Below are positions 31,013-41,548 of a stretch of 64,000 nt of DNA, in pieces (the first letter of the stretch is position 1; every line of letters begins with the position of its first letter). The position numbers and the translations under genes were made by a program. The notes under the pieces are model-generated. The model did not search any database, had not been told where the DNA came from, and saw only the letters and a list, made by a program, of their open reading frames with translations. Source of the stretch: JACNKV01 sp964388155 (GTDB lineage Bacteria > Fidelibacterota > Marinisomatia > Marinisomatales > JACNKV01); assembly GCA_964388155.1 (NCBI GenBank), contig CAYLYH010000005.1, positions 1 through 64,000 on the forward strand. The letters run 5' to 3'.

Positions 31013-32356
31013 TCACCCTTCCTTCTCCATGAGTTCCAATCCCTGTTTAATGGCGTTTCCGACATCTATTTTACTAGGACAGGCAAAGGAGCAAAGCGCA
31101 AAATCTTCTGGGTCACATTCGTAAATACCTAGTTTTTCCATTTCCTCAACATCTTTTGCTAAAATACTTCTATACAACGGGTTTGGTAAAATGTTCATGG
31201 GAAGCATATCTTCCCATGCCTCAAACGGAACCAGCCCTCTTTCCGCACCATTTTGCAATGTAGAAAAGTTAAACAACGACTTTCCAAATGAAAGGAATGT
31301 CTTCGTCAAACTATATGCATTTTTACTGCTTCCCGGACGAATCCAACCAAGGACAAGACGTTCATGGCTTATTGGAATTACAGATAATGTCGTATCATAA
31401 GACCCAAGATAATACCGCATACTGGCTTTCTGCCCTGTAAGCACATCTCCGTGGATAACCCGGTGTTTACCCTCTTTGATTCTATTCTCAAGCAAACCTG
31501 TAAACGGTGCGCCAACCCGAGTTGATATGTGCTCAGGAGAATTGACAGAAGGTCCCCCAACACTTATGACAATCGACGGGTCATAAACACCGGATAAAAA
31601 TAATTTCCCGATGGTTACAACATGTTGTGCTGAGACCGTCCATACAACTTCATGTGGATTAATCGGATCAATATGGTGAATTTGGATTCCGACATTTCCG
31701 GCAGGGTGCGCTCCGGATATCGTATGAATGTCTACATTTTTCATTCCGGTTAACATCGAAGATTTTGGTACCGTCAAATGTGTTTTCCCATCAGTCAGAT
31801 TTGTCAGTACATATAGCCCTGTTTGAAATTCTTTTTCCTTCCCTTTTAATGCTAATGCAAGATCAACACTAAGCGGAGCGGTATTCAGTCCTGAAACAAA
31901 TATTGCTTTGGGTTTATCTTTCGGATTAGCAATTATGTTATAGGGGCGTTGCCGGATTAAATGCCATAAATTCGCACTTAATATGGTTTCTGTAACTTTT
32001 TCTTTCCCTAAAGAGGTAAGCGAATCTTCCGCGAACTTTTCGGTGGATAAGGCAGATTCATCCTTATCAATTTCGATGATGATGCGTTCAATCTTGCGAC
32101 GTGCACCATATTGAATCTTTTGTACGGTTCCACCACCGGGAGAAGCAAACTTTATTTCAGGATGAACTTTGTCAAAAAAAAGCGGAGTACCGATACTAAC
32201 GGCATCCCCTTCTTTGACAAGGAGCTTCGGCTTAACAGAAGGAAACTCAATAGGAATCAGGGCAACAGATGTCGGCGAAGTACCGGAAACCAATTCTTTC
32301 GACGGAACACCGGCAATGCGTATATCATGTCCTTTTTTTAATCGAATATCAGACAT
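31013..32356 (-). CDS. nqrA: Na+-NQR subunit A
   Basis: A 447-residue peripheral subunit without membrane helices. The start IRLKKGHDIRIAGVP and the barrel-sandwich segment VKEGDAVSIGTPLFFDK (about 46-62) are typical. SGAHPAGNVGIQIHHIDPI and the C-terminal ECDPEDFALCSFACPSK follow. It opens the nqrABC part of the operon. Only 19 bp separate it from the nuoN stop and no terminator is seen there, so nuo and nqr may share a transcript. Confidence 0.96.
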   Translation of the reverse strand: MSDIRLKKGHDIRIAGVPSKELVSGTSPTSVALIPIEFPSVKPKLLVKEGDAVSIGTPLFFDKVHPEIKFASPGGGTVQKIQYGARRKIERIIIEIDKDESALSTEKFAEDSLTSLGKEKVTETILSANLWHLIRQRPYNIIANPKDKPKAIFVSGLNTAPLSVDLALALKGKEKEFQTGLYVLTNLTDGKTHLTVPKSSMLTGMKNVDIHTISGAHPAGNVGIQIHHIDPINPHEVVWTVSAQHVVTIGKLFLSGVYDPSIVISVGGPSVNSPEHISTRVGAPFTGLLENRIKEGKHRVIHGDVLTGQKASMRYYLGSYDTTLSVIPISHERLVLGWIRPGSSKNAYSLTKTFLSFGKSLFNFSTLQNGAERGLVPFEAWEDMLPMNILPNPLYRSILAKDVEEMEKLGIYECDPEDFALCSFACPSKIDVGNAIKQGLELMEKEG

Positions 32357-32375
32357 TTGATTATGTACTATTTAA

Positions 32376-33866
32376 TTAGTGAATTTGCGTGAAAAACATC
32401 AGTGAATTTCGTACCCAATCTGCAACGGGTGCCCAGTAAATACCGAATACAATCGTCGGTACAACCAAACAAATAAGCAGGAGTGTAAGTAGTTTCCCTG
32501 GGTATGTTAATATCTCTTGTGACTTGCCGGAAAAATACATGGATTTAACCACGTGCATATAATAATAGAGTGATAATACACTATTTATCGCGCCTGCAAA
32601 GACCAGCCAGTAGAATGATGATCCGGCTTTAATAACTGCAGCAAAAATATAAAATTTTCCAATAAATCCTGCCGTCGGCGGGATGCCTGTGAGAGACAAC
32701 ATAAACACGGTCATTACAACGCCTACAAACGGCATTTTCCATCCCAATCCGCGGAAGTCATCCAGCTGCTCACCACCGATGCGGTTCCGTACAGTCATGA
32801 CGACAAAAAACGCTCCGAGGTTCATAAACATATACATCACAAGGTACAACAGAATGGAGTATACGCCTTCTTTTGATAACATGGGAACCGCCATAAGCAT
32901 ATATCCCGCATGGGCGATGCTGGAATACGCCAACATTCGTTTTACACTGGATTGCTGAATCGCGACCAGATTTCCTAACGTCATCGTAATCACGGCAACC
33001 ACGGCAATGAGCTGGGGCCATGGTAAGCCCGTACTGCTCAGCAATTGCGCAGGGACTAAAAGTCCACCGTCCGAAAATACGCTATGGAAAAACCGAATCA
33101 GGAGCGCAAACCCTGCTGCTTTTGGTGCCACGGATAAATACGCTGTCACCGGTGTTGGTGCGCCTTCGTAAACATCCGGTGTCCAAAAATGGAACGGAAC
33201 TGCTGATATCTTATATCCAAATCCTGCCAAAATAAGTGCAGAGGCTAACATTAATGCAAAATCCGCTACTCCGGACAACTGACCAATAGCAGTTTGAATC
33301 TCAGAAAACTTCGTTGAACCGGTGAGCCCAAAAATAATACTCAATCCGAAAAGCATCAACCCTGACGAGAATGCACCATAAATCACATACTTCAATGATG
33401 CTTCATTCGATCGAAGACTGTTTTTCAAATACCCAGCAAGAACGAAGGACGAAATAGACACCACTTCGATGGACAAATACACCATGATAAGATCAATGGA
33501 TGAGACCATGAGAAACATCCCAAATGCCATCATGGCGATTAAAATGTAATATTCTCCTGTTCGATATCCTTTTAGTTCGTCATTTTCACGACTTACTAAA
33601 ATAACAAAAATAGTCGCAATCGTCACTAACAGCTTGAAGAAACTCGCAAACGGGTCAAACGCAAGCGTATCCATAAATAAAGTAGTTATGGTTCCATCAC
33701 CGATCGTGTAGGCAATTATTTGGGCGAGAATCAATCCTATCAACACCCAAATGCCAACCCGGTGCGAATCATCTCTGGTAAATAAATCGTAGATAATCGC
33801 CGTCAGAATCGTCGCAATAAGGATGAGTTCAGGCCAATAAAAAGCGATACTTTGAAGGTTACTCAT
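32376..33866 (-). CDS. nuoN: NADH-quinone oxidoreductase subunit N
   Basis: A 496-residue antiporter-like membrane subunit with about 14 helices, one of three proton (or sodium) channels of complex I. FHFWTPDVYEGAPTPVTAYL (about 226-245) with the following KAAG, and the AYSSIAHAGYML segment, are diagnostic. It lies 2 bp after nuoM and is the last gene of the nuo run. Confidence 0.96.
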   Translation of the reverse strand: MSNLQSIAFYWPELILIATILTAIIYDLFTRDDSHRVGIWVLIGLILAQIIAYTIGDGTITTLFMDTLAFDPFASFFKLLVTIATIFVILVSRENDELKGYRTGEYYILIAMMAFGMFLMVSSIDLIMVYLSIEVVSISSFVLAGYLKNSLRSNEASLKYVIYGAFSSGLMLFGLSIIFGLTGSTKFSEIQTAIGQLSGVADFALMLASALILAGFGYKISAVPFHFWTPDVYEGAPTPVTAYLSVAPKAAGFALLIRFFHSVFSDGGLLVPAQLLSSTGLPWPQLIAVVAVITMTLGNLVAIQQSSVKRMLAYSSIAHAGYMLMAVPMLSKEGVYSILLYLVMYMFMNLGAFFVVMTVRNRIGGEQLDDFRGLGWKMPFVGVVMTVFMLSLTGIPPTAGFIGKFYIFAAVIKAGSSFYWLVFAGAINSVLSLYYYMHVVKSMYFSGKSQEILTYPGKLLTLLLICLVVPTIVFGIYWAPVADWVRNSLMFFTQIH

Positions 33867-33868
33867 GT

Positions 33869-35416
33869 TTACATTCCGGCGATATTGCCAATAAGAACGA
33901 CTTTATCAATTAACACGTTCATCGTCTCGCGGATAATGTCCAAAAATGGTTTTGGGTAAACCCCAAGGAAAAATGTGATGATCGCTAACGGAATAACCGT
34001 AAATAATTCTCTTCCGTTAATATCAGGTAACGTGGCGTATTTTTCATTAAGCTCTCCAAAAAATATCCGTTTGTAAGCTGACAAGAAGTACGCCGCATTT
34101 AACAGAATCCCGATGGTTGAAATAATGACAATCACTTTAAAAATAGGAAATGCCCCGATAAAGCAGAGGAATTCACTCACGAAACCGGACAACCCCGGTA
34201 AACCAAGCCCCCCGAAAAACGCAACCATAGACACCCCGGCATACATGGGCATCTGTTTTGCGATCCCGCCAAATCCATCAATATTCCGATGGTGAGCTCT
34301 TTCGTAGAGAACACCAACTAAAATAAAGAGCATGGCAGAAATGGTTCCGTGGTTAAACATTTGAAAGACCGCTCCGCTAAGTCCTGCCTGTGCGGCTGTA
34401 TAATCCTGACCGTGCATTGCGGACGCGCCAATGACAGCAGCCATTCCAATTAATGCATATCCCATGTGATTTATACTGGAATACGCAACAAGCTTTTTCA
34501 AATCGGTCTGTGCCATCGCACACAACGCCCCCCATATAACATTAATTAATCCTAATACGGCCAAAGAGCCGGCAAACCAAAATACGGCATCCGGCAGCAT
34601 TGTGTAGTTAATTCTGAGCATTCCGTACAAACCAAGTTTCAGTAACACACCTGCAAGAATAACGGATATCGCTGTCGGAGCTTCCACATGCGCCAACGGA
34701 AGCCATGTATGAAACGGGAATACTGGAACTTTAATGGCAAATCCTATGAATAGCATAACCCAAATAACCTTGATGGCACTCATCCCCCACCATAATACAC
34801 CATCCAGAGCCTGCGGTGCTCTCTCCATAAGAAGAATCATGTCAAATGTGTTTCCACACGTAAAGTACAGCGCCAGAATCGCAATCAGCATCAACACCGA
34901 CCCGACTAAGGTGTATAAGAAAAACTTAATAGCCGCATATTCTTTTTGTGGCCCGCCCCACATTCCAATCAAAAAGTACATCGGTAAGAGCATGACTTCC
35001 CAAAATACATAAAACAAGAAAAAGTCCAAAGAGACAAACACACCCATCATTCCCGTATCCAAAAGGAGGAAAAGCGCAAAGTAGCCTTTGATGGCTTTAT
35101 CGGTATTCCAACTGACAAAAATCGCCAGAAATGACAACATGGCAGTCAGAAGGACCATCGGAAGACTCAGTCCATCGACCCCGAGTGCATACGTGATGTT
35201 AAATGACGGAATCCACTCCGCACGTTCCACAAATTGAAAGGACCCGCTGCTACTGTCAAAATTGAGCCACAGCATGATTGCCATCCAAAACTGCAAACCT
35301 GTTGCCACCGCAGCGATGACTTTTATCACGTCTTTCTTTTCTCTTGGTATTAACAGAATCGCCACTAACCCAACCACGGGAAGCCACACGATCCAGCTTA
35401 GAATATTTGCTACCAT
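33869..35416 (-). CDS. nuoM: NADH-quinone oxidoreductase subunit M
   Basis: A 515-residue antiporter-like subunit of about 14 helices. The conserved PFHTWLPLAHVEAPTAISVI segment (about 234-253), FYVFWEVMLLPMYFLIGMWG with the channel Glu, and AYSSINHMGYALIG are all present. It is in order between nuoL and nuoN, with 29 bp to the nuoL stop. Confidence 0.97.
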   Translation of the reverse strand: MVANILSWIVWLPVVGLVAILLIPREKKDVIKVIAAVATGLQFWMAIMLWLNFDSSSGSFQFVERAEWIPSFNITYALGVDGLSLPMVLLTAMLSFLAIFVSWNTDKAIKGYFALFLLLDTGMMGVFVSLDFFLFYVFWEVMLLPMYFLIGMWGGPQKEYAAIKFFLYTLVGSVLMLIAILALYFTCGNTFDMILLMERAPQALDGVLWWGMSAIKVIWVMLFIGFAIKVPVFPFHTWLPLAHVEAPTAISVILAGVLLKLGLYGMLRINYTMLPDAVFWFAGSLAVLGLINVIWGALCAMAQTDLKKLVAYSSINHMGYALIGMAAVIGASAMHGQDYTAAQAGLSGAVFQMFNHGTISAMLFILVGVLYERAHHRNIDGFGGIAKQMPMYAGVSMVAFFGGLGLPGLSGFVSEFLCFIGAFPIFKVIVIISTIGILLNAAYFLSAYKRIFFGELNEKYATLPDINGRELFTVIPLAIITFFLGVYPKPFLDIIRETMNVLIDKVVLIGNIAGM

Positions 35417-35445
35417 AATGTTTCCTTAAAAACCGTTATCCTGTT

Positions 35446-37509
35446 TCAAATGATTGTTTGAAGAATAATAATGAGGATCATCCCCACCGCTGCAAAGAGA
35501 ATATAATTCTGCAGTCTTCCTGTTTGTAGTCCTTTTAACTTATATCCGAATCGTTGTGCTACCCGCCCAAATCCATCTACGATTCCTTGATCCAGTCCAT
35601 CATAATCGGTGATACCGCTTATCTTCGAAATCCAAGTTGTCACCTTACCAAATCCATCGATGACGTATTTATCATACAAGTCCCAATCAAGATGAGCTAC
35701 TGCCCCCGCAAGTTTGTAAAGTGGTTTGTAGATAAATCGCTCATAGAGTTCATCTACATAAAATTTGTTTAGTGACAAATCGTAAAGCACACCCATTTTT
35801 TTTGCCCAAGACTCGGCAGATAAATTCCGCTTAAAATACATTTGCCATGCGAGCAAGATACCGGTCGAAGCAACAAGAAGGGAAAGTATCATTGCAGGGG
35901 TGTGACTGTGGTGGATTCCTTCTGCAATTTCATGCGCGGTTGGAGCCCCGGCAACAAAAGATGTTTTTGCTTGGATCAGTTGTGTAAACCAACCATGGTC
36001 CGACAACGGATTGAAATAGGGAATCGTATAGAAAATGAAGAAACTCAATCCGCCTAACAAGATTAGAGGGAAGGCCATCTCCATGGGGGACTCATGAATG
36101 TCCTCATATAAATCCGGTCGTTTCGGTTCATTATGGAATGTCATAAAGATTAACCGGAACATATAAAACGCAGTAATCAGCGCAGCACCAAATCCAAACA
36201 CCGGCAACAAGAAATGCTGAGGTTGATGTGAGGCAAATGACAAGGTCCCGGCGAGGATGGCATCCTTGGAGAGGAAGCCTGAAAATAGCGGGACACCGGC
36301 AATCGCCAACGTGCTTGCCAACATCGACCAATAGGTGATGGGCATTTTATCCTTGAAGCCGCCCATGTTACGCATATCTTGCGGGTCGGTGTCATTGTCG
36401 TGTTTTTTATGCAGTGCATGGTGCATCGAATGAATTACGCTGCCGGATCCGTAAAACAGATTTGCTTTAAATGCTGCGTGTATCATTAAGTGAAAAAATG
36501 CCGCCACGTACGCACCCGTTCCGACAGACATAATCATATACCCAAGTTGACTCACGGTGGAATATGCCAGGACTTTCTTAATGTCATTTTGTGTGATGGC
36601 AATCAGCGATGCAAAAATAGCGGTAATTCCACCAATGTAAGCGACAAATATCAAGGCATCAGGGGACATAATCGGGAATAATCTAACCATCATAAATACA
36701 CCGGCAGCCACCATCGTTGCAGCATGCATCAGTGCAGAAACCGGCGTCGGACCTTCCATGGCATCGGGGAGCCAAATATGAAGCGGGAATTGCGCAGATT
36801 TCCCCATCGCTCCCATAAACAGTCCAATGCCTGCCCACGTCAAGATACTCAGTCCGAGAAAACTCCCCACAACTTTTTCATTTGCCACTCCGGCAAATAT
36901 ATCTGTATAGGTAACAGAACCGATAGCCGTAAACAAAAGCATAATGCCGATAAAGAATCCAATGTCTCCGACTCGATTGGTTAAGAAGGCTTTCATTCCG
37001 GCATCCGATGCGGATTTCTTCTCATACCAGTGTCCGATCAGCAAATATGAACTCAGCCCGACTAATTCCCAACTCATGTACAAAAGCATCAAATTGTTTG
37101 CGACTACAATCCCATTCATACTGAATGTGAATAAAGATAAATACGCATAATACCGGGAATATCTAACATCGCCTTCCATGTACTTTAATGAAAAGATGTG
37201 GCTCATCGATGAAATCAGACTCACAACCAGCAGCATGGTAATGGTGATATTATCGACAAGGAACCCGAGACTAACGTTGAAGGAACCGAGGCTTATCCAT
37301 GAGAAGGATATTTCCTGGCTAAAGTCGGGATCATAATTCAGTAGCATCCCCACAAACATCGCTACGGACAATGCCAGCGAAATTAATACAGCGCCAATCG
37401 AAACCCAATCACCTTGCCGTGGAAGCCGCTTCCCGAAAAAGATATTAATAACAAAAGCTGCAAGTGGCAGCAGATATATCCAAATCGCGTATTCGATAAA
37501 AATATTCAT
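35446..37509 (-). CDS. nuoL: NADH-quinone oxidoreductase subunit L
   Basis: The largest antiporter-like subunit (687 aa), with about 16 helices and the C-terminal lateral helix region. FPLHIWLPDAMEGPTPVSAL (about 241-260), YMSWELVGLSSYLLIGHW and AYSTVSQLGYMIM are the family signatures. The start overlaps nuoK by 4 bp. Confidence 0.97.
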   Translation of the reverse strand: MNIFIEYAIWIYLLPLAAFVINIFFGKRLPRQGDWVSIGAVLISLALSVAMFVGMLLNYDPDFSQEISFSWISLGSFNVSLGFLVDNITITMLLVVSLISSMSHIFSLKYMEGDVRYSRYYAYLSLFTFSMNGIVVANNLMLLYMSWELVGLSSYLLIGHWYEKKSASDAGMKAFLTNRVGDIGFFIGIMLLFTAIGSVTYTDIFAGVANEKVVGSFLGLSILTWAGIGLFMGAMGKSAQFPLHIWLPDAMEGPTPVSALMHAATMVAAGVFMMVRLFPIMSPDALIFVAYIGGITAIFASLIAITQNDIKKVLAYSTVSQLGYMIMSVGTGAYVAAFFHLMIHAAFKANLFYGSGSVIHSMHHALHKKHDNDTDPQDMRNMGGFKDKMPITYWSMLASTLAIAGVPLFSGFLSKDAILAGTLSFASHQPQHFLLPVFGFGAALITAFYMFRLIFMTFHNEPKRPDLYEDIHESPMEMAFPLILLGGLSFFIFYTIPYFNPLSDHGWFTQLIQAKTSFVAGAPTAHEIAEGIHHSHTPAMILSLLVASTGILLAWQMYFKRNLSAESWAKKMGVLYDLSLNKFYVDELYERFIYKPLYKLAGAVAHLDWDLYDKYVIDGFGKVTTWISKISGITDYDGLDQGIVDGFGRVAQRFGYKLKGLQTGRLQNYILFAAVGMILIIILQTII

Positions 37510-37811
37510 TGTTTCAACTGCCGGGCTTCATCTACGTTAATGGATTTAAAATTATTGTATAAATTGATGATGATCGCAAGTGCAACAGCCGCTTCTGCCG
37601 CTGCCATAATGATGACAAACAATGCAAAAACATGTCCGCTGATACTCATGCCTCCAAATCGTGCAAACGCAATAAAATTTATGTTGGCTGCATTCAAAAT
37701 CAATTCCACTCCCATAAGGACGGCAATCCCGTTCCGACGTGTTATCACGGCAAAAACACCAAGTGAAAACAACACTGAAGCGATGATCAGATAATTATGT
37801 AAACTGCCCAT
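37506..37811 (-). CDS. nuoK: NADH-quinone oxidoreductase subunit K
   Basis: A 101-residue three-helix membrane subunit. The conserved NGIAVLMGVELILNAANINFIA region holds the Glu of the proton path (near residue 36), and a second Glu lies in IMAAAEAAVALAI. It overlaps nuoJ by 1 bp and nuoL by 4 bp. Confidence 0.97.
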   Translation of the reverse strand: MGSLHNYLIIASVLFSLGVFAVITRRNGIAVLMGVELILNAANINFIAFARFGGMSISGHVFALFVIIMAAAEAAVALAIIINLYNNFKSINVDEARQLKQ

Positions 37812-38299
37812 TATTTTGTTTTCCTTGATAACATTGCAGCTCCGATTAATGCCGCCAGCAACAGAATAGATGCCACTTCAAACGGAAGGAGATATTCATT
37901 CATCAAAAGATTTCCAATTTGACCTGTCGTCTGGATGGGTTCTTCTGCGGTAGTGATTTTCCATGGTGTTTTTTGGATCATCCAAACCAGTAAACCGAAT
38001 AGACCGGTTACCACGACCGCACCGACACTTTTCTGCATACTTGAATGCGAAATATTTACCGATTGAATTTTATTGGTTAACATAATCCCAAACATAATCA
38101 ACACGAGGATTCCTCCGATATAAATCATGACTTGTGCACCAGCCATAAAGTCTGCCCAAAGAAATGCATAAAGACCCGCAACACCAAAAAAGGTAAATAA
38201 CAATGCTACAGCGGAATGAATAAGGTTTTTATTCAAAACCACCATAAATGCACTCAGGATTGTCATCCCTGCAATTACCCAAAATATTACATCAGCCAT
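37811..38299 (-). CDS. nuoJ: NADH-quinone oxidoreductase subunit J
   Basis: A 162-residue membrane subunit with five hydrophobic segments. The conserved GAQVMIYIGGILVLIMFGIM (about 54-73) contains the flexible helix important for coupling. It overlaps the end of nuoI by 8 bp. Confidence 0.96.
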   Translation of the reverse strand: MADVIFWVIAGMTILSAFMVVLNKNLIHSAVALLFTFFGVAGLYAFLWADFMAGAQVMIYIGGILVLIMFGIMLTNKIQSVNISHSSMQKSVGAVVVTGLFGLLVWMIQKTPWKITTAEEPIQTTGQIGNLLMNEYLLPFEVASILLLAALIGAAMLSRKTK

Positions 38300-38891
38300 T
38301 TGATACTTCTCCCTCAGACATTTTTTCGGTGGTGGGCGGCGGTTCAGGAGGCGGGGCGGTTAAGCGTTCAATCTCTTCTGGCGTAACGGTGGCAAATTTA
38401 TAAATGAGGTTCTCTCTGTTATATTCAGAGAATTCATAGTCCAAAGGATGTTTTTCTGAATTCGGTCCGCCAGTCATATAAATACAACTCTCCGGACACG
38501 GATACGTACACAGGTTACAATACATACATTCAGACATATCAATGTCAAACCGTTTGACCAGTAATCTTTTTTTCGTTCCGTTTGATGTTGTGCCAATGTC
38601 AGTGCCTTTGGGCACTTTCACGATTTCGATGGTAATACAATCCACAGGACATGCACGGGCACATTTCATACACCCGATACAATCATCAATATCTTGATGC
38701 AACTGTGAACGAATGATATTATAATTCGAAAAATCAAACCCTATATTTCTCTCAGGACGCGGCCATTTTTCTTCCGGATATTGCAGGGTCACATTGCCTT
38801 TGCGAATTCGCATCATGTGTTTCCATGTAATACCAAGTCCAATAAACATCGTACTGATTGTTGCCCAAATCCCGTGTAAATATTCTGCCAT
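38292..38891 (-). CDS. nuoI: NADH-quinone oxidoreductase subunit I
   Basis: NuoI carries two 4Fe-4S clusters that link the peripheral arm to NuoB. Both motifs are present: CIGCMKCARACP and CMYCNLCTYPCP. I chose the ATG at 38889-38891 (199 aa), 4 bp after the nuoH stop and in reach of GGTGGGATG; a longer frame to 38975 would run back through nuoH. The C terminus has a Pro/Glu-rich tail (APPPEPPPTTEK) not found in the typical core and of unknown use. Confidence 0.96.
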   Translation of the reverse strand: MAEYLHGIWATISTMFIGLGITWKHMMRIRKGNVTLQYPEEKWPRPERNIGFDFSNYNIIRSQLHQDIDDCIGCMKCARACPVDCITIEIVKVPKGTDIGTTSNGTKKRLLVKRFDIDMSECMYCNLCTYPCPESCIYMTGGPNSEKHPLDYEFSEYNRENLIYKFATVTPEEIERLTAPPPEPPPTTEKMSEGEVSNG

Positions 38892-38895
38892 TATA

Positions 38896-39945
38896 TCATC
38901 CCACCAGCAAGATCCAAAGTCCGACACCAAAGATATTAAACAGCGCAATCGGGAGTAAATATTTCCAACTGACATTCATCAGCTGGTCAACCCGCAATCT
39001 TGGGAATGTCCAGCGAAACCACATCATGATAAAAATGAGCACCCCGATTTTGGACATAAACCAAAACAATCCCCATGTGGGTGAATCCATTACTCCAGAA
39101 ATTGGGCTTAGCCATCCGCCAAGAAATGCTGTGGTCGTTACTCCACAGACGACAAACATATTTGCGTATTCGCTGAGAAAGAAAAATGCCCATCTCATCC
39201 CGGAGTATTCCGTATGAAAACCCGCAACCAATTCTGATTCTGCTTCCGGGATGTCAAATGGCGTTCGGTTGGTTTCTGCAACACCTGCAATGAAAAACAC
39301 AAAAAATGCTATAAAAGAAAATGGATTGTTAAAAATTGTCCAATTAGGGATAAACCCTAGAATCGTACCGGACTGCGACTGGATTATCCCCTGCATACTT
39401 AACGTTCCGGTTAACATTATGACAGAGACAATCGATAACGCAGCAGGAATTTCATAACTAATAATTTGAGCAGCCGATCGCATTCCACCGTAAAGTGACC
39501 ATTTATTATCTGAAGCCCATCCGGCTAAAATCAAGCCGATAATTCCTAACGAACTGACCGCTAAAATATAAAACACACCGATATTCAGATTCACGGCAAT
39601 CAAAACTTGATTGAATGGCAGGGCGGCAATCGCAATAAATGCAGCGATAAAAATAACATACGGCGCAAGAATGAATAATTTTCGGTCTGCTGCTTTTGGA
39701 ATGATATCCTCTTTCAAAAGAAGTTTTAGCGAATCTGCCACGGTCTGAAGCAATCCCCACTTTCCGGCATGAAGACCGGCTCCCTGACCCATAGGTCCGA
39801 TTCTGTCTTGCATAAAAGCAGATACTTTTCGCTCAATATATACCGCGATAATCGCAATAGCCGCCATTAATCCAAACACGACAAGTCCGGCAATGGATAA
39901 TCCAATAATCAGCATAATCCCGCTGTCAAAAAGTCCGTTCATCAT
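38896..39945 (-). CDS. nuoH: NADH-quinone oxidoreductase subunit H
   Basis: A 349-residue membrane subunit with eight or so helices that forms the quinone chamber with NuoB and NuoD. IERKVSAFMQDRIGPMGQG (about 37-55), ETNRTPFDIPEAESELVAGF and the RVDQLMNVSWKYLLPIAL segment are diagnostic. Its start overlaps the nuoD stop by 4 bp. Confidence 0.97.
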   Translation of the reverse strand: MMNGLFDSGIMLIIGLSIAGLVVFGLMAAIAIIAVYIERKVSAFMQDRIGPMGQGAGLHAGKWGLLQTVADSLKLLLKEDIIPKAADRKLFILAPYVIFIAAFIAIAALPFNQVLIAVNLNIGVFYILAVSSLGIIGLILAGWASDNKWSLYGGMRSAAQIISYEIPAALSIVSVIMLTGTLSMQGIIQSQSGTILGFIPNWTIFNNPFSFIAFFVFFIAGVAETNRTPFDIPEAESELVAGFHTEYSGMRWAFFFLSEYANMFVVCGVTTTAFLGGWLSPISGVMDSPTWGLFWFMSKIGVLIFIMMWFRWTFPRLRVDQLMNVSWKYLLPIALFNIFGVGLWILLVG

Positions 39946-41063
39946 CTATCAATTTCCCCAAGAACAATATCAAGACTCCCCAAAATTGCAAGCACGTCGG
40001 AGAGCATCCATCCTCTGGAAATCTCATCCAGCACGCTCATGGCGGTAAAGGCAGGTGAACGCATTTTCACTCGAAATGGCTTCGGCTTCCCATCGCTGAC
40101 GATGTAATAACCCAAATCTCCCCTTGGGGATTCCGTCCGTTTATAAATTGATCCTTTGGGAGGACGGATTTTTCTAGGAATCGCTTCATGGATTTCACCC
40201 TCTGACGGTAATTGTTTGAGTGCCTGACGAACAATTTTTGCACTTTCACGCATCTCCTGAATACGGACCCAATAGCGATCCCAACAATCCCCTACCGATC
40301 CCATAATTCCTTCACCAACAGGTATGTCAAACTCAAACCGGTCGTAAATGGAATATGGTTCATTTTTTCGGAGGTCCCATTTTACTCCCGATCCGCGAAG
40401 ATTCGGTCCGGAGACGCCGTAATTGATAGCAACGTTTTCAGGGAGTACGCCAACATCCGCGGTTCGTTCAACAAAAATTTTATTGTACATCAGCAGATTA
40501 TTATATTCATCAATCTGCGGTTCAAAATGATCTAAAAATTTATAAGTAGATTCTACAAACCCAACCGGAAGATCGTGAGACAATCCACCCACCCACATAT
40601 AATTATATAAAAGTCGTGCACCACAGACTGTTTCAAATAAATCTAAAATGTATTCGCGATCGCGAAACATATATAAAAACGGAGTAAAGGCGCCAATGTC
40701 AAGCCCATTCGTTCCTAATGCAAGTAAATGGCTGGCGATACGGTTTAGCTCTGCCATAATCACGCGAATATATTCCACCCGCTCCGGCACATGAATATCC
40801 ATCATTTCCTCAATGGCAATTACATATCCAAAACTATTATTCATGGCGGCAATATAATCGCAGCGATCGGTGTAAGGAATAACCTGTTCGTAGGTGACAT
40901 TTTCACAATGTTTTTCGAAGCAACGATGGAGATACCCAATAATCGGTGTTATCTCAGAAACAATTTCGCCGTCAGTTTTGACCTTCAGCCGAAGGACTCC
41001 GTGCGTGCTGGGATGCTGCGGTCCGATATTTAGGACCATTTCTTCTCCACGGATAATGCTCAT
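39942..41063 (-). CDS. nuoD: NADH-quinone oxidoreductase subunit D
   Basis: The 49-kDa-type subunit (373 aa) forming the quinone headgroup site. NIGPQHPSTHGVLRL (about 12-26), IGYLHRCFEK and the C-terminal SLDIVLGEIDR are conserved. Only the D part is present; it is not fused to nuoC, which lies next to it with a 1-bp overlap. Confidence 0.97.
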   Translation of the reverse strand: MSIIRGEEMVLNIGPQHPSTHGVLRLKVKTDGEIVSEITPIIGYLHRCFEKHCENVTYEQVIPYTDRCDYIAAMNNSFGYVIAIEEMMDIHVPERVEYIRVIMAELNRIASHLLALGTNGLDIGAFTPFLYMFRDREYILDLFETVCGARLLYNYMWVGGLSHDLPVGFVESTYKFLDHFEPQIDEYNNLLMYNKIFVERTADVGVLPENVAINYGVSGPNLRGSGVKWDLRKNEPYSIYDRFEFDIPVGEGIMGSVGDCWDRYWVRIQEMRESAKIVRQALKQLPSEGEIHEAIPRKIRPPKGSIYKRTESPRGDLGYYIVSDGKPKPFRVKMRSPAFTAMSVLDEISRGWMLSDVLAILGSLDIVLGEIDR

Positions 41064-41548
41064 CAGCTTTTCACCTTTGGCACAACCATACCATGATAGG
41101 TTTGCGGTGTTTCATAATCTTTGCGTAATGGCCATCCTTCCCAATCTACCGGCAGTAGCATTCGTCGCAAATCCCGATGTCCTTCAAACCGGATACCGTA
41201 CATATCGTACACTTCCCGTTCAAACCAATCGCCAATTCGCCATATTTTTTCGATAGACGGAACGGTTGGATTGTCTTTTGTTACTGAGATGCGAATCTCA
41301 ATTTTGTGTAAAAGGGACATAGAATGTAAGTTGTATCGGACATCCATTGGATTTTCACCGCCTAAATCGACACCTGTGATACATTGCAAAGAATCAAACT
41401 TTAGTTCAGGATCATCGCGCAAGAATTTTGCAACATCCTGCCACCGATCCGCAACAAGGATGATACAATCATCTACTTGGTCTTCCGGGACAATAACCGC
41501 CCCGGGAAATTGTGTCTCCAATTTTTGGGCAACTTGTTCGTTAATCAT
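41063..41548 (-). CDS. nuoC: NADH-quinone oxidoreductase subunit C
   Basis: The 30-kDa-type subunit (161 aa). The conserved C-terminal signature WFEREVYDMYGIRFEGHRDL (about 107-126) followed by RRMLLPVDWEGWPLRKDY is intact. It overlaps nuoB by 4 bp. Confidence 0.96.
   Translation of the reverse strand: MINEQVAQKLETQFPGAVIVPEDQVDDCIILVADRWQDVAKFLRDDPELKFDSLQCITGVDLGGENPMDVRYNLHSMSLLHKIEIRISVTKDNPTVPSIEKIWRIGDWFEREVYDMYGIRFEGHRDLRRMLLPVDWEGWPLRKDYETPQTYHGMVVPKVKS

Noticed and set aside
23915..32356. Rnf complex instead of Na+-NQR
   Set aside because: NqrA and NqrF are present with their full domain sets and there is no RnfB or RnfC, so the cluster is Nqr.
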